64,000 nt of DNA from assembly GCF_040115645.1 (NCBI RefSeq), contig NC_089565.1, positions 2,294,001 through 2,358,000 on the forward strand. The letters are read 5' to 3'. A program made the position numbers and the translations under genes. Source of the stretch: Euwallacea fornicatus. Lineage: Eukaryota > Arthropoda > Insecta > Coleoptera > Curculionidae. The first letter of the stretch is position 1. Every line of letters begins with the position of its first letter. Shown here in pieces: positions 35,512 through 47,611 of the stretch. The notes under the pieces were generated by a model that ran no database searches, was not told the origin of the DNA, and worked only from the letters and a program-made list of their open reading frames with translations.

Positions 35512-36980
35512 TATCTTATCAGTGTGGCCCCTTTAAATCAATAAGGAAATAAGTAAATACGTGCCTACTCGACGATAAAGTTATAAATGTATAGCAAAAC
35601 GTCATTCTATCAATGATGATGATCAATGAAATGTTTTATTGAAATTTCTAAAATAGTGAAGGAACATGTGTATTTTAAACCAGGCGATCTGCGATAGCGG
35701 TAAAATGAAGCCTCCAACGTGCATAATTTTAAAGTGCTGGTTTTACATGCCGTGAAAAGACAAATATTTACTTTTAAGTTACCGTAATAAGGCACATATT
35801 ATTTGTGCAAACTTGGAAGGACCAATATTTGAACCAAACCCAAAAACAAGGAAATCAGTTTATAAATAAATGTTACAAATAAGTATTTTAAAATAGTCAA
35901 AACATAAAATAATTTTATTATACTAATTTTAGAGCACTTCACTGAAAGATTAATTATTATAGAAATTCGATTTCAACCATGTTAAAATCTATCAAGCTGA
36001 ATTCCTATATAAATTTTTTTACAGATCCGTGTTACTGTGATATCAGACTTATGGTTTTAATCAAAATCTCCTTTACTGTTTGTAAATGTGTATGCATGTG
36101 TTTGAAAGTTTTTACACCGCGTTAAGTATTCAACATTTAAATATAGCAATCTTGCAAGGTAATAGTTTCTACTTACAAATGTGCAAATTCTTCGAATAAA
36201 CTATTAGTTATTAAACGAACTGTTCATTGTATATAGTTGAATTGTGTTCATATTATAATATTACGTAATGGTGAACTCGTTGAGCTAAAATCATCCTCTT
36301 TTCCCTTGATTTCCCTTTTTCTTATTATGTGCACAACGGTAAGCCAAGAAAGATTTTACATTTTTGCATAAATTCCAACCATACGCAAAAATATCGCGGC
36401 TTGTGTGTGACGAATTAGTCTCAAACGAAATAAAATAAACAATGAAAAATCAGTCTGAAACGTATAGAACTTATGTATAAAAGGGAAACGGGTAAAGAAA
36501 ACTGGAGAATATAAGGCTTACCACTTTGCAAAATTAGAAAAATGGATATGTTATGTAAATATATTACATGGATTGTCCTAAGTTTTATTTATTAAGTAAG
36601 GTAATAATAATCTATAATATGCTAAGAGTACGAGTATCATACCAATTTCTTAATAAAGTTAAATTGTTCTTAAAATAATTGTATTATTTGGCATCGTTGG
36701 GAATTCGTGAGTTCTAATAGAACTGTTCAGGTAAGTTTCCTTTGGCGCTTGAGGCATGGATGTATTTTTTTTATCAACACTTATATGCACTTACATTTCA
36801 ATATTATTGCTAAAAAAAAGAATGATTAAAAATATAAATAAGTTCGAATTAGACTACGGACATTTCCGATGTTGATTTTTTTGTCGAATTATTCATAGGA
36901 CAGGATAAGATAAAGTCGACCTAATCAATATTTTTAGCCATGAGGCTTTTAAATGAGACTCTATCTAATTATGGTAATAT
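35512..36980. other. intergenic, AT-rich, nothing recognised
   Basis: No gene or named repeat seen. Confidence 0.35.
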
Positions 36981-36982
36981 AC

Positions 36983-37640
36983 AGTGGCCAGCAAAAGTAT
37001 GAATACATCTTTAAAATTGTTAAACAAAATAAAATACCAGCATGATCAGTATATTGTTATATTATATAATTCATTTTGTTATAATCGGTAACATGTATCA
37101 AAAGTACTACTGCAAAATGTTTGCCAATATATCATAAAATTAGATCTCAAAAGTATTCATACATAATATACTTAATTCGAAATAATATTTTGTAATATTA
37201 ATGTTTTGTGACATGACCTTTAGCTTTGATGGTAACTGTTAAGCGTCCAGGAATCGATTTGGCCAAGTTTCGTGTTACAGAAAGATCAATCTTTAACCAT
37301 CCTTCTTGCAAAATTCTTTCAAGTCATGTTTGTTGCTTGTTTCACATTTTCTGATTCGTTTTACTAATGCATAACGTAAATTTTCAATGGGATGGTGTCT
37401 GGCGATTGGAGTGGAGACTTAACAATTTTCGGTATGTTTGTATACTAATCATTCCTGAACGATTTTCGCCTAGTGTTTGGGGTCATCATCTTGGTAAAAT
37501 GAATAAATTCAAAGCATATTTAGTTTTTTAGCACTCTGTATCAGATTGTTTTTTAAAACGTTCAAATAGATCATTTGAGGAGCAACAAATCAAAACGTAT
37601 TAACTCCATCGATCTAACTTTGGAGAAAGAGGCAAAAATG
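36983..37640 (-). mobile_element. 3' half of a Tc1-like element with possible IR/DR end
   Basis: Starts CAGTGGCCAGCAAAAGTATG next to TA, a Tc1-type terminus, and a related CAAAAGTATTCATACAT lies about 160 bp inside, as in elements with repeats inside their ends. Minus-strand fragments match a Tc1 transposase C-terminal half (SFYQDDDPKH-like near 37490; LAKSIPGRLTVTIKAKG near 37220-37270). Multiple stops; the N-terminal half and second end were not found. Confidence 0.72.
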
Positions 37641-38384
37641 TATTATTTTGTAAAAACAACCTAAAAGGAATCACATCTCTTGTATAACCAATTTGGTAAC
37701 ATTCAGTGTCATACACTACCAAAACAAAATGAATTAGATGAGATTTATCGTTATCCTAAAAAAGACGGAGGTCAGCTTTGCCCCGACCTACCTTACTAGA
37801 TACGCATCTTTGCCATTGGTGTTAATGACTCATTATTGTTTATTCTTGTGATACTTTAAAAAATATTTTCAGTCAACATCAACGCAGAGAATTACAAAAG
37901 TCTCTAACTAAGAATAACAAAGATAAGAATAAATAAATAAAACCAAATGCAAACCTGTACCATAGGTCTTCCCTTAAAACGATCGTCAAAAAACTCATCA
38001 ATGTTAAAAAAAATTTTAAAAGTAAGAATAACTTCAAGTACTTCTAGATATACTGGCAAAAATAAGTTTACTGCCTGCAATGATTCATAGAACTGAATAC
38101 ACAATACGACGTTTTTTTTGCAAAACAAACAGGCTGAAACGGGGCAGCGAAATAAAAACTTCAAATCAAAACCTTTTTATTTTAGGCAAAGTTTTGCCCT
38201 AAATTTAATAAAACATTCTGCTGTCTGATTCAATGAGCAGCCCAATTTAAACAATTTAAATAAAATTCACAACAATAATTTTAGAAAAAGTCTTGTTATA
38301 CATAATGGAGACCTATATCAACTGTATATAACATCAGTAAAAGAAATGATTTAATAATTTTCCTACAAAAATCATGGCAATACA
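37641..38384. other. intergenic, nothing recognised
   Basis: Lies downstream of the IMMP1L stop. Short chance ORFs only. Confidence 0.35.
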
Positions 38385-38953
38385 TTAAGTATCATTCAGC
38401 ATAGATATTCGTCTGGGAGGCCATACTTTGCATATAGCTCTGCTACGAATAAGTCCTAGTGGGACTGCTCCATAATTTCTACTATCTGTGGAATTTATTT
38501 TGTTGTCTCCTTGCAGCCACACATGCCCTGTAGGAACAATTTCATAACTGGCAAAGCCAGTTTTAATTTTGTCACCCTAAAAAAACATTATAGTAGGTAT
38601 TTAACTAGAATGTGTTCAAACATGAATGCCCTTGCCTGCACACCTACAACTCGTTTGCATATCTGTTGTTTTGGATTTGTAGGGCATCTTGCTATAATTA
38701 CATCACCTTTTTTTATTGACTGCGTAAGAGCAGTAATGTGTTCTGTGAACAAAATATCATCCGAATATATGGTAGGTTCCATTGAAGGTCCTGAACACTT
38801 GAAACAATATTTTATACAGGAAGTATGCCCTGTCTTTAGTATATTGCTTACCAATACCAAATCTCCTAAATATTCAAAGGTACAGTGAATAACGCATCCG
38901 TATTGTACTACATATCCTAAAGTTCCTAAGAGTTTAAAAATTATTTGTTTCAT
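38385..38953 (-). CDS. Immp1l: mitochondrial inner membrane protease subunit 1
   Basis: Three exons, 38953-38852, 38797-38636 and 38576-38385, give 151 aa, normal for IMP1. The peptidase removes sorting signals from intermembrane-space proteins. The S26 signal-peptidase fold is shown by SGPSMEPT (nucleophile Ser39), GDVIIA and ICKRVVG (general base probably Lys82), then PTGHVWLQGDN and STDSRNYG. An N-terminal membrane segment is present (LGTLGYVVQYGCVIHC). The start at 38953 matches the family; a Met at 38986 would add 11 residues. The second intron fits best with a GC donor (CAG|GCAAGG, 38635), which keeps VVGVQ before GDKI as in relatives; a GT donor five codons earlier is also in frame. 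Intron 1 is 54 bp and open. Divergent from RPN2, 397 bp between starts. Confidence 0.9.
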
Positions 38954-39350
38954 TTTTCTATAGTTCTTTAAATAGACAGTCAACAAGAGCTGTTTATACC
39001 TACTTTTTAAATATTATTTGTATTCATTATGAAAGGTTTTGAGTTTTTGAGGTTGAAGTTTCGAATTTTGAGCTATAACGGTTTTTTTCATTCCTTATGA
39101 ATACTTATGTTTTTTTCCTTTATTAAATACAATTATTGAAAAAAGATAGAATAATACATAGAGCGGTGAATGTGAAGTGACATCTAACAAACTGATAGCA
39201 TCCAATCAAAATGAAGGACGTGTGGATGACGTGTAACTTGTATATGTGTCAAATCTGACAAATTAGGAAAATGTGGTGATTTTTCAAGCCGGTGAAAATT
39301 ATTGAAAAATATTATTGTAAAGTAAGAAAATTGGACTGAATTGAAATATA

Positions 39351-42300
39351 ATGAGTGCAAAAATATTACTAGGTACGAAAACTGTGTACCACATTAGCAA
39401 TTTCCCGAAAATTACACACAAATTTCCCTTATAGCATCTGTATTAGTGACTGTGATAGTCGGCCTCTCCAGTGGAAGTATTCAGGGCTACATTTGTCCAT
39501 ATTCACGTACAAAATTTATAGAAATAGCTCACAGGACTTTACGCACTCAAAATGATGACTCGTCCAACATTTATTTTGGAGCAAGCATCTACAAGCAACT
39601 AAATGAGCCTGTACCTCAAGAGTTGAAGAAGACATCATGTGAATCCCTGAAAAGATTGTTTAAACCAGATTTGAACATTGAAAGCGTGTTTTATGCTTTA
39701 GCAGCTGAAAAGCTGCTAACTTGTGATGGGAAGTTGCCTGTTGATGGTTTAGCAAAGGCGAGTTCTATTCAGATTATTCCAGTTTTACATTTTGTAACAA
39801 TTGTCTTACAATTTATTATAGAAAGCTCTAGACATTTTAGTTGATGAAAAATCATCACTAGCCAATCTTCACTATGCAGGAGAGGTTCAAATATTGTCAG
39901 GTCAACAAATCTCAAACCCTAGCAAAGTTTCCCAACTAACTCAGTCACAATTAAAGGCTGATGATAGTATTTTGAGTTTAGGGCATGCCCTGCATTTAGC
40001 TGCATTGCTGGGCAATTCAGGTACCTAGATACATCAATTTGATTTTAGAAAATTAGCGAAATTTTTATTTATAGGAAAATTCATCACTGAGCGTATTGAA
40101 GATATTGTAGTACAAGCTGATGAAGTTGATGGAAAACTTCTACAGTGGGAGGGAGGTTTAAGTACTACATCTTTAATTATTACTGGTTTGCTTAAATTCC
40201 CTACTGCAAATTCACTAAATCAAGTTCAAGCAGATAAACTGGCCAATTATTTGTTGTCAAGAGTCACAGTACAGACAGCAAAAGGTAAGAAAATTATAAA
40301 TATATTTATTTGCTTCTTAGGCAGACTCCTTAAATTATTGCCTAAGCTTAATTTTCATTAACCTGACTTTCAAAACTTTTGATGTTTATAAGAAATACAT
40401 TGTGTTGCTGTCATAATAAGAACAATTTGATAGATAAATTCTTTATGTGTATTTATATTTTCTCTGATATTTGACATAGAAACCAAGTTATAATAGGTGT
40501 CTGTTGAGTAAATAAGAAGACAATTTATAAAGTATATATAAAGTTCTTTATTCCCTATCTTTTAAGTCTTAGTTTCTTGAAATCAAACTATGAATTCATA
40601 AATTATAAGGGTGATTTCATCTTAAATGAGTCACATTGCATATGTTAGGGTTAGTTTTATCAAAACTGAACTTGAGCCATAATTAAACAACTTTATGCAG
40701 AAAGTCTCATTTTTATGTCCTATTTTCAAATCAAAAACATTGACCCTATTGCAGGTGTGTTCGCCCTTGTCGATGCAGCCACTGCTCTTTCCACCAGCAA
40801 ATTATCCCCAGTGTCCATTTCCATCGCCGGCTCTAATTCAGTCAAACTCGACAGCCCCAATTTGCGAATTCAGGTCTCAGACATCTTTGGCAAAGCGCTG
40901 AAACTTGCTCCAAGCCCAGTAGTGGCTCAATCTGCCACCAGGATCGCCGACGATGTGGTAGTCTTGGCAAAACAACCTTTGAGTCCCGGTACAAAGGAAA
41001 CGGAGTTTGTTTTACCATTAAAGTAAGTTTATGTCAAGAGTCCATTGCTTTGTAGTATTTGTTTTTTCGTGTCATATTTGATAGAGTTTAAAAAGTTTTA
41101 TAATTGTAATATACAGGATATCCCATGAGTATAAAATATTCTGTTTGCAACTAAAGAATTAGAGATTATTAGTGAAATTATAATGTTTTGTTAAACAACA
41201 TAATGTAGGCATATTTCAAAACTTTCACAAATTCAAAAATACTTTGTATCTTAGTTAATATTGAAAACAGAAGGATGTTGTGTTTAGGAATTTGAGTGTC
41301 TCAAATTTGAATCAAAATCTGATCACCTTTGTATTTGTAGGCTTGAACCCGGATTTTATAAAATCCTCCTCAATGTGGGCTCTCATTCCACTACCGTTAA
41401 CGCCAGAGTTTTGGGACCCGTGGAAGTAAAAACTTTGGAAATAGGACTCTCTGATGCTGATGGAAGCGCCGCTGCAAAGCTGGAAAAAGTTTCTTATCCC
41501 AACAAATTGGCTAAGCGGTTACAGGGCGACTCAGGACAAAATCTGTTGGTCAAATTTTCCTTGTCTAGACAGGTAAGTAGGTCATTTCATCTTATAAAAT
41601 CGAATAATAATGGTAGAAAAAGTTACAACACATTAAAGAAATTAACTAAAACAAATCTAAACCCATTTCTAGAGGAAGGTAGCACTTTTGCCACATGTAA
41701 AATGTAAAAACTAATGATAGATATTCACATCACGAAGCGACGAGCTGAATTTGTATAATATCAACTAGAGCTGCAATAACACCTAATGGAGGTGCAGTGT
41801 GTGTTTTTTTATTTCATATTGTCGCTTAATCTACAAAGAATTGTGTCTAAGACTAAAAGAAACAATATGTCTTAAAAATATTGCGAAACAACTTTTGTTC
41901 CCTTGAATATGTAATCTACTAAAATTTTATTCGAAATTTTTAGGTGCATCAAGCGTTCATTCGTCTTTCGGCTGGCAAAAAGGAAATAATCTTCGTAGCG
42001 GGCCAAGAACCCAACAACCAGTACAAAGTGGAAGCTGATTTGGGTCAAGAACTGCCAATCTCGGATACATTCAATATAGAATTAATCATCGGCGACTCAG
42101 TCATTACTAATCCCTTCCGGTGGAATATTGGCGAGATTGAAGTGAAAATCACTAACGCTCCCGTGTCGAGTTCACCGAAATTAGTTAGAGGGCTCAAACC
42201 GGAAATAGACCATATGTTTAGGAAACCCGAAAAGCGTCCAGCTAAATTTGTGTCTTTGCTATTCACTGCCCTTACCGCGGCTCCATTTTTGATCTTGTTG

Positions 42301-42522
42301 GTTCTCTGGGGTAAAATTGGAGTTAATTTCAGCAATTTCAGTGTTAAAGCGGTGCCGTTCCATCTCGGTTTTGGAGGCATTTTAGGGTTGTTCGCATTGT
42401 TTTGGTTGAAATTAGACATGTTTACCACGTGTGCCTGGTTGATCCCAGTTGGAGGGTTTACGTTTTTTGCGGGACACAAGTTTTTGAGTCACGTAGCCAA
42501 AGGAAAGAAGCCCGAAAAATGA
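39351..42522 (+). CDS. RPN2: ribophorin II, oligosaccharyltransferase subunit 2
   Basis: Seven exons, 39351-39372, 39435-39757, 39822-40020, 40075-40284, 40755-41022, 41341-41572 and 41944-42522, give 610 aa. The product is a type I ER membrane subunit of the complex that transfers N-glycans to nascent proteins. Exons 1-2 give a signal peptide (MSAKILLASVLVTVIVGLSS). The lumenal part includes ERIEDIVVQADEVDG and EGGLSTTSLI. The C-terminus has EIDHMFRKPEKRPAKFVS followed by three hydrophobic spans (ALTAAPFLILLVLWGKI, FHLGFGGILGLFALFWL, WLIPVGGFTFFAG) and a KxKK-like basic tail (KGKKPEK). Exon 2 ends AAG|GCGAGT: only this GC donor gives the right phase for the next exon (KALDILVDEK); GT alternatives hit a stop. 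Confidence 0.93.
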
Positions 42523-43131
42523 CTTACGTGTGAATGAACTTTAACAATTTGTGTTGTTTATGGGGTCTGTGATGTTTATGGGACACATTTTTTATCTGTG
42601 CTTAAGCATTTTCAAATTAGTTCCAGTTTGTGTAGTGTTTATTTGATAAATGTATAAAATAAACCTCATTTAATGTGACAAATAAAAACCTAGAAAGTTC
42701 TATATTATTTAATTCAGAAGCAATTTTTGAACTTAAATGCAAAGAGAAATTTATATCCAGTAATTATGAAAGAGTGTGGGAAGAAACTTGGAGTATTCAA
42801 TTTACTGAGATGTTATAATAATTTTAAATGCCTTAATTTCTTAAGCGCAAACTTCTAACGCTCAGGTAACAGATACGGATCATAATAAAATTATTAAATA
42901 TAAAAAATAGAAACCACTGGGGAGTATCACTTAAAATGTCACTGAGTGAACACCCCAATTGCTAAAACCTATATTTCCTGCTTTTAAGTAGAAGCTACTA
43001 TTCAATTAACGTTATTAGTAATGCAAATGGCTTTTAGAATTAAAAAAATATTTTATTTTTATTACAAAAAAAATTAAGCAAAACATACAGCAGGCTAAAT
43101 GTTAGAAGGTATCTGAAATCCAATATGTATT
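42523..43131. other. region between convergent RPN2 and BCAS2
   Basis: AATAAA near 42659 and 42682 probably serve RPN2. No gene seen. Confidence 0.5.
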
Positions 43132-44223
43132 TTACAATCCAATTTCAACGTCTTTACTACCGATTTCAACATCACTACTTGGTAATGTTTGTGTGTCAAT
43201 CAACTGGGGGTTCTGTTTCACTCTAGCAATATATTCTTCTGCCATCACGCATGCTTGTTCAATTTCGTAATTATGGGATACAAGAGTGACCCACTTGGAT
43301 TCTAAGTTCTTTAGCTCTTCTCCACCTTTTGTTTGCAATGACTTCCTTTGCCAGTTAACCTCTTGTAATGCTTGCCGAACAGCAGCTAATTGTTTGGATG
43401 CAGTTTTCTCCATATCTTGCAAAATTTGCAGGTACCTAAAAGTAAATTTTCCATATGTTATTCTTCACTTAACTTTTGCTATCAACCAACCTTTGCCAAG
43501 CAGGACAGCAGTACTCTGTCATCAACTGTAGATTTAAAATTCTAACTGCCTGATGCTCAAGCTGTGCTTTAGAATTATCTACACATTCTGTCCAAGCACT
43601 TAATTCATTTAATTTACCACTTGGTGGAGGAGGTAATTCATATCGTTTCATAGAAATGGTTTCCATAGGTAAGCGGTTTTGCAACCTCTCAAATTCATTG
43701 TGCATTATTTTCGTCTCAAAAGCTGATATGTTTAGTGGTGGTAGATGTTCCAAATAGTTTTTGGTAGGTCGATATCGTCTACATTCTTCTTCAACCATGG
43801 CAAAGGCCTGAAAAGTTATATATATATTATAAACTTCACAATAATTAAATTGACATGAAATGGGTTGAGATTTGAGATACATTATTCATATTTGCAACAT
43901 ACATATATATGTATTTAAAGGATCAAAGGTATAGAAATTTGAATTTTATGAGCATGGTACTGTTTTCTCTGTAGGAAAAAAGTCATTTTGAAGAATATCA
44001 ATACTGCAGTTTCTAACAAAATTTCTCTTTCGAAGTTTTAACATTTATAATTTTTGAGATACTTATAGCTGATAGGAGAGCAACTATTCTATGGAACACA
44101 ACAAGAAAATACGTATCTGAGGAATATACATGATAGAGTATAACTTACCGCTTCTCGTACTCCGGGTTCATCATATCCTTGGTCAATATAAGGAAGTGCA
44201 TCTACTACAACTTCTCCAGCCAT
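43132..44223 (-). CDS. BCAS2: pre-mRNA-splicing factor SPF27/BCAS2
   Basis: Three exons, 44223-44149, 43807-43491 and 43435-43132, encode 231 aa, typical for the family. Exon 1 reads MAGEVVVDALPYIDQGYDEP; exon 2 has EEECRRYRPTKNYLEHLPPL; the rest is largely helical (QLAAVRQALQEVNWQRKSLQ), ending KDVEIGL. SPF27 is a core subunit of the PRP19 (NineTeen) complex that activates the spliceosome, so it is nuclear. All introns are GT-AG with matching phase. Divergent from Rab18, 808 bp between starts; convergent with RPN2. Confidence 0.95.
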
Positions 44224-45030
44224 TCTACCTTTTGCTTTGTCGTTTTATCGGAATTATTATTAATTATTTTAAAAGTTCTCTTTTAAATCAAAATTTTATC
44301 GCGCTTACCATTTTCAAGAAAAAAAAAATAACCCAACATTTAATATTCCATCTATCGCGTCAGTTTTTTTCCTAACAGCTGATCTTAAACCCGTAAGATC
44401 AGATCTGGCAACAGTGTTTTGACGATAACGAGCGTTGTGATTATATCAAACTTTTTTTTGAATTATATGCAGCACGGTTGCTTGCTTATTTAATAATAAC
44501 TAATAATTATTTTATGAAACCAAGAGAAATATTTTATTAGCTCGTGGGTGAATCAATTCGTAAACGAGATTCGTATTTTATTACCAGACACTTAAAAGTA
44601 ATGTAACGAACTTACTACAGGTGTGACGTGTTACACGAAGAGGTAGAATTTCATGCGGTTCGTTAAAATTTCTTAGATGTATGTGTAAATACAGAGTTTG
44701 AAAACACTGAAAAATCCAATGAATAAATGCACGAAAAATGATAGAGATTGATTCTAGCACTGTTGCCGATGTTCTGCTTCCTGATTTGACAAATAAGATG
44801 AAGGCTTCTTGTCAGCCAATCATTATACATCTGTCATTATTTGTTTATATTTTGCTGCAAATTAAAGGGGTACATTTTAATTTGATTTTAATAATAAAAG
44901 TAAAAATTCTATTAGTCAGCTATATTCAAACTCGATTTCATTGCATTTCCTTATTAAGGATAGTCTGGTTCTTCAAAAAATCAGGCATAATAAAGGTCAA
45001 CAAAGTGAATTGAAGTAATTAGGTCTAAAA
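44224..45030. promoter_or_regulatory. divergent BCAS2/Rab18 intergenic region
   Basis: Separates two head-to-head housekeeping genes. No convincing coding sequence: an open frame at 44738 lacks any family signature. Promoter motifs could not be assigned; the location is the only evidence. Confidence 0.4.
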
Positions 45031-45940
45031 ATGGATAGTGATATCCTAACTACTTTGAAAATATTAATTATTGGAGAAAGTGGAGTAGGTAAATCCAGTT
45101 TGCTGTTAAGGTTTACAGAAGACAATTTTGATCCTGAACAAACATTAACTATTGGAGTGGATTTTAAAACTAAACGGGTCAGTGTTGACGAAAATACAGT
45201 GAAATTGGCCATTTGGGATACTGCTGGCCAGGAACGGTTCAGGACATTAACTCCTTCATATTACAGGTTCGAAAACACATGAAAATCTGCACAATCATTC
45301 TCAACCACTATTGATATTCAAATATATTTTTAGAGATGCCCAAGGAGCAATTTTAGTGTTTGATGTCAGTAGTTACCAAACTTTTGCTAAGCTAGAAACT
45401 TGGCTAGATGAACTAGAAACATATTCCACAAAAAGTAATATTGTTAAGATGATTGTGGGAAATAAAATTGATGTTGTAAGTAATTAATACATTTTTTAAA
45501 TCTTTTTATTTATTATTTTTTTATACATTATTTAGGAAAAAAGAGAGGTCTCAAGAGAGCAAGCTATGGCGTTTGCAAGAAGGCACCAAACATTATACAT
45601 TGAAGCAAGTGCAAAAACGAAACATGGAGTCCAAAGTGCCTTTGAGGAATTAGTTCACAAAGTAAGTATTAAAGTACATGAATTTATATTCCATGTACTT
45701 GTAAACAAAAAAACTTATTATAGGCAAACCATTGTCTACATATTAAATGAGTTCTACTGTATACTGTGAAACACAATTTGTGAGATTGTTTAATTTTTTT
45801 TTACTACTGCCAATTAATTTATTTTTAAGATTATCCAAACACCTGGTTTATGGGAATCTTATAATGAGGGCAATATCCATGTGGACGAGAAAGATCATTC
45901 AGCACGTAGTGGATGTACGTCCTATTGTAGTTTAACATAA
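45031..45940 (+). CDS. Rab18: Rab18 small GTPase
   Basis: Four exons, 45031-45266, 45334-45475, 45536-45661 and 45830-45940, give 204 aa. GTPase motifs are complete: P-loop GESGVGKS (residues 15-22), switch I TIGVDF, WDTAGQE (switch II), NKID and ASAK. The effector region and DEKDHSARSGC tail fit Rab18, which acts on lipid droplets and ER-Golgi contacts. The protein ends CSLT, a CaaX-type prenylation signal, as Rab18 members use, not the double-Cys end of most Rabs. All introns are GT-AG and short (60-168 bp). Confidence 0.95.
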
Positions 45941-46229
45941 TGAAGTTATATTCTCTTTACTCATTTACTGATAGGTGGTTAAGGCTTTTGTAATTTACAC
46001 GTCTGTTTGTAAACTATGTAATATCTCTTTAATTAAAACTAATTTATAATTGACCTTGGAATTGCAACTGTGTATATCTGAGGTTATTTGAAGTGTAAAT
46101 CTTTCTTATGATTTGTTGAAATAAACAACACAAAAATTTTAAGTAGGTGTCACACATGCCGTTGAAATCTTAAGGTTAACTATAACGGTCGTTTTAATTT
46201 GAATATGCATAATTTGCAGGTTGTCCCAA

Positions 46230-47060
46230 ATCAAGTTTTACTCCGTCTTGAAAGTATCCAGAAAAAAAAAAGGTCAATTGTAATTATTCAGTATATACTT
46301 TTATTACTGGAATTATAAAATTACAACAAATAACTCATCACATTTACTTATACAACTTCCATTTAACTCTAAATACTTGTGGTCCAGGACTGTAAAATTG
46401 AATTTGTGAAGCTGCTAGCCATAGTATTGTTGTTAATTGGTGTTCTCGCATCCAAGCGTGTGTATAGGTAGAACTATGGCGTCTTAAACTTTTCTGATGA
46501 AACCGTTACCGCTCTGGTTATAAATCATGAGCCATTTCAAGGAGAAAAGTATTTAGAATATCACAGTACTGTACACTATTAATGGTGCTATTAACTATAT
46601 AGAGAGTTGTAGTACCACACTGAAATATTACTTCCCAAACCGTCATCTTAGAAGGGAAATCGGAAATATTAACGATAATATTTTGTCTTGATAAGATTTC
46701 TATGTGATTTGTACCAAGCTCAAAACAACTTTGGCAGGTATAAAAATGTTATTAAAATTATCTTCTTGAAAAAGTGAACAAAAATCTATTCTTTGTTGCC
46801 TTTGTAGAGGTGGCAATATGGGTATTTTGTTTGTTTCCTTGTCTTTTCAGGCACATGTGCACAGTTTCTCGACTTACCTTTATTTTTGATTGATTTGCAA
46901 ATCTGTTAGTCAATATTAGGCACTTTTCCTGAAACTGGTCAATGTTTCATATCTGTTTCGTTTTTTATCATCTTTATTGTTTCATATACTGCCTTTTTTC
47001 AGAGTTCAGTCTATTGCACTACTTTTTTAACGTTTTGAAATTAAAAATATGTACAAATGT
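46230..47060 (-). mobile_element. decayed Tc1-like transposase
   Basis: Minus-strand fragments align in order with a Tc1-type transposase: an N-terminal end of the DNA-binding region (KSRETVCTCA-like, with QRIDFCSLFQE near 46790) and a catalytic-core part (MTVWEVIFQCGTTTLYIVNS, QYCDILNTFLLEMAHDL near 46540-46650). Numerous stops. No inverted ends identified. Lies between Rab18 and RBM48, which are convergent. Confidence 0.6.
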
Positions 47061-47611
47061 TTTTAAAATACATAGGTATGATTGAAAAAACGTGAAACTT
47101 GTGATATTCAAAAACATTGGGGTAAATTTCAAAATGTTTGGTTATCAAAAACATGTACTTTAGTTGTTATTACATTTATGACATTTTAAATCATTTGTAG
47201 ACCTTCTAGATGTTGAGTCACATTCAGCTTTATTGTTTTTCTCAATTTCTATGTAACTTAATTACTTCATTTGGAGTACTATGTATCTAAATTTCACAAT
47301 CATACAGGAAATTAACTTTATATTCATAAAAAGGCGAAATTTTATTTGTTCCATGGTCTATAAAATAAAATATTCAGGTATAATTAGATTTTCTGATAAG
47401 TTATAGTTTTTCATGTTTAATATTACTTATATCAAAGGTTTATTGTATAGATTTATATTTTTAGATTTAATTATGTATTAATCATATAAAAATTAATAAA
47501 TACCATAGGTCAGTATTTATTTTCTTTTACTGATTCATCTTTTTCTTCACTGATTCTACACTTGGAAGAAACTCATTTACGTATAACATCACAAAACATC
47601 ATTGAGATTCC
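47061..47611. other. intergenic, nothing recognised
   Basis: Short AT-rich spacer downstream of the RBM48 stop. Confidence 0.4.

Noticed and set aside
42045..42479. 144-codon minus ORF over the RPN2 last exon
   Set aside because: Antisense shadow of the membrane-spanning RPN2 C-terminus.
44738..45013. 91-codon plus ORF just upstream of Rab18
   Set aside because: Low-complexity hydrophobic translation without family signature; ends before the Rab18 start and is probably 5' UTR or promoter DNA.
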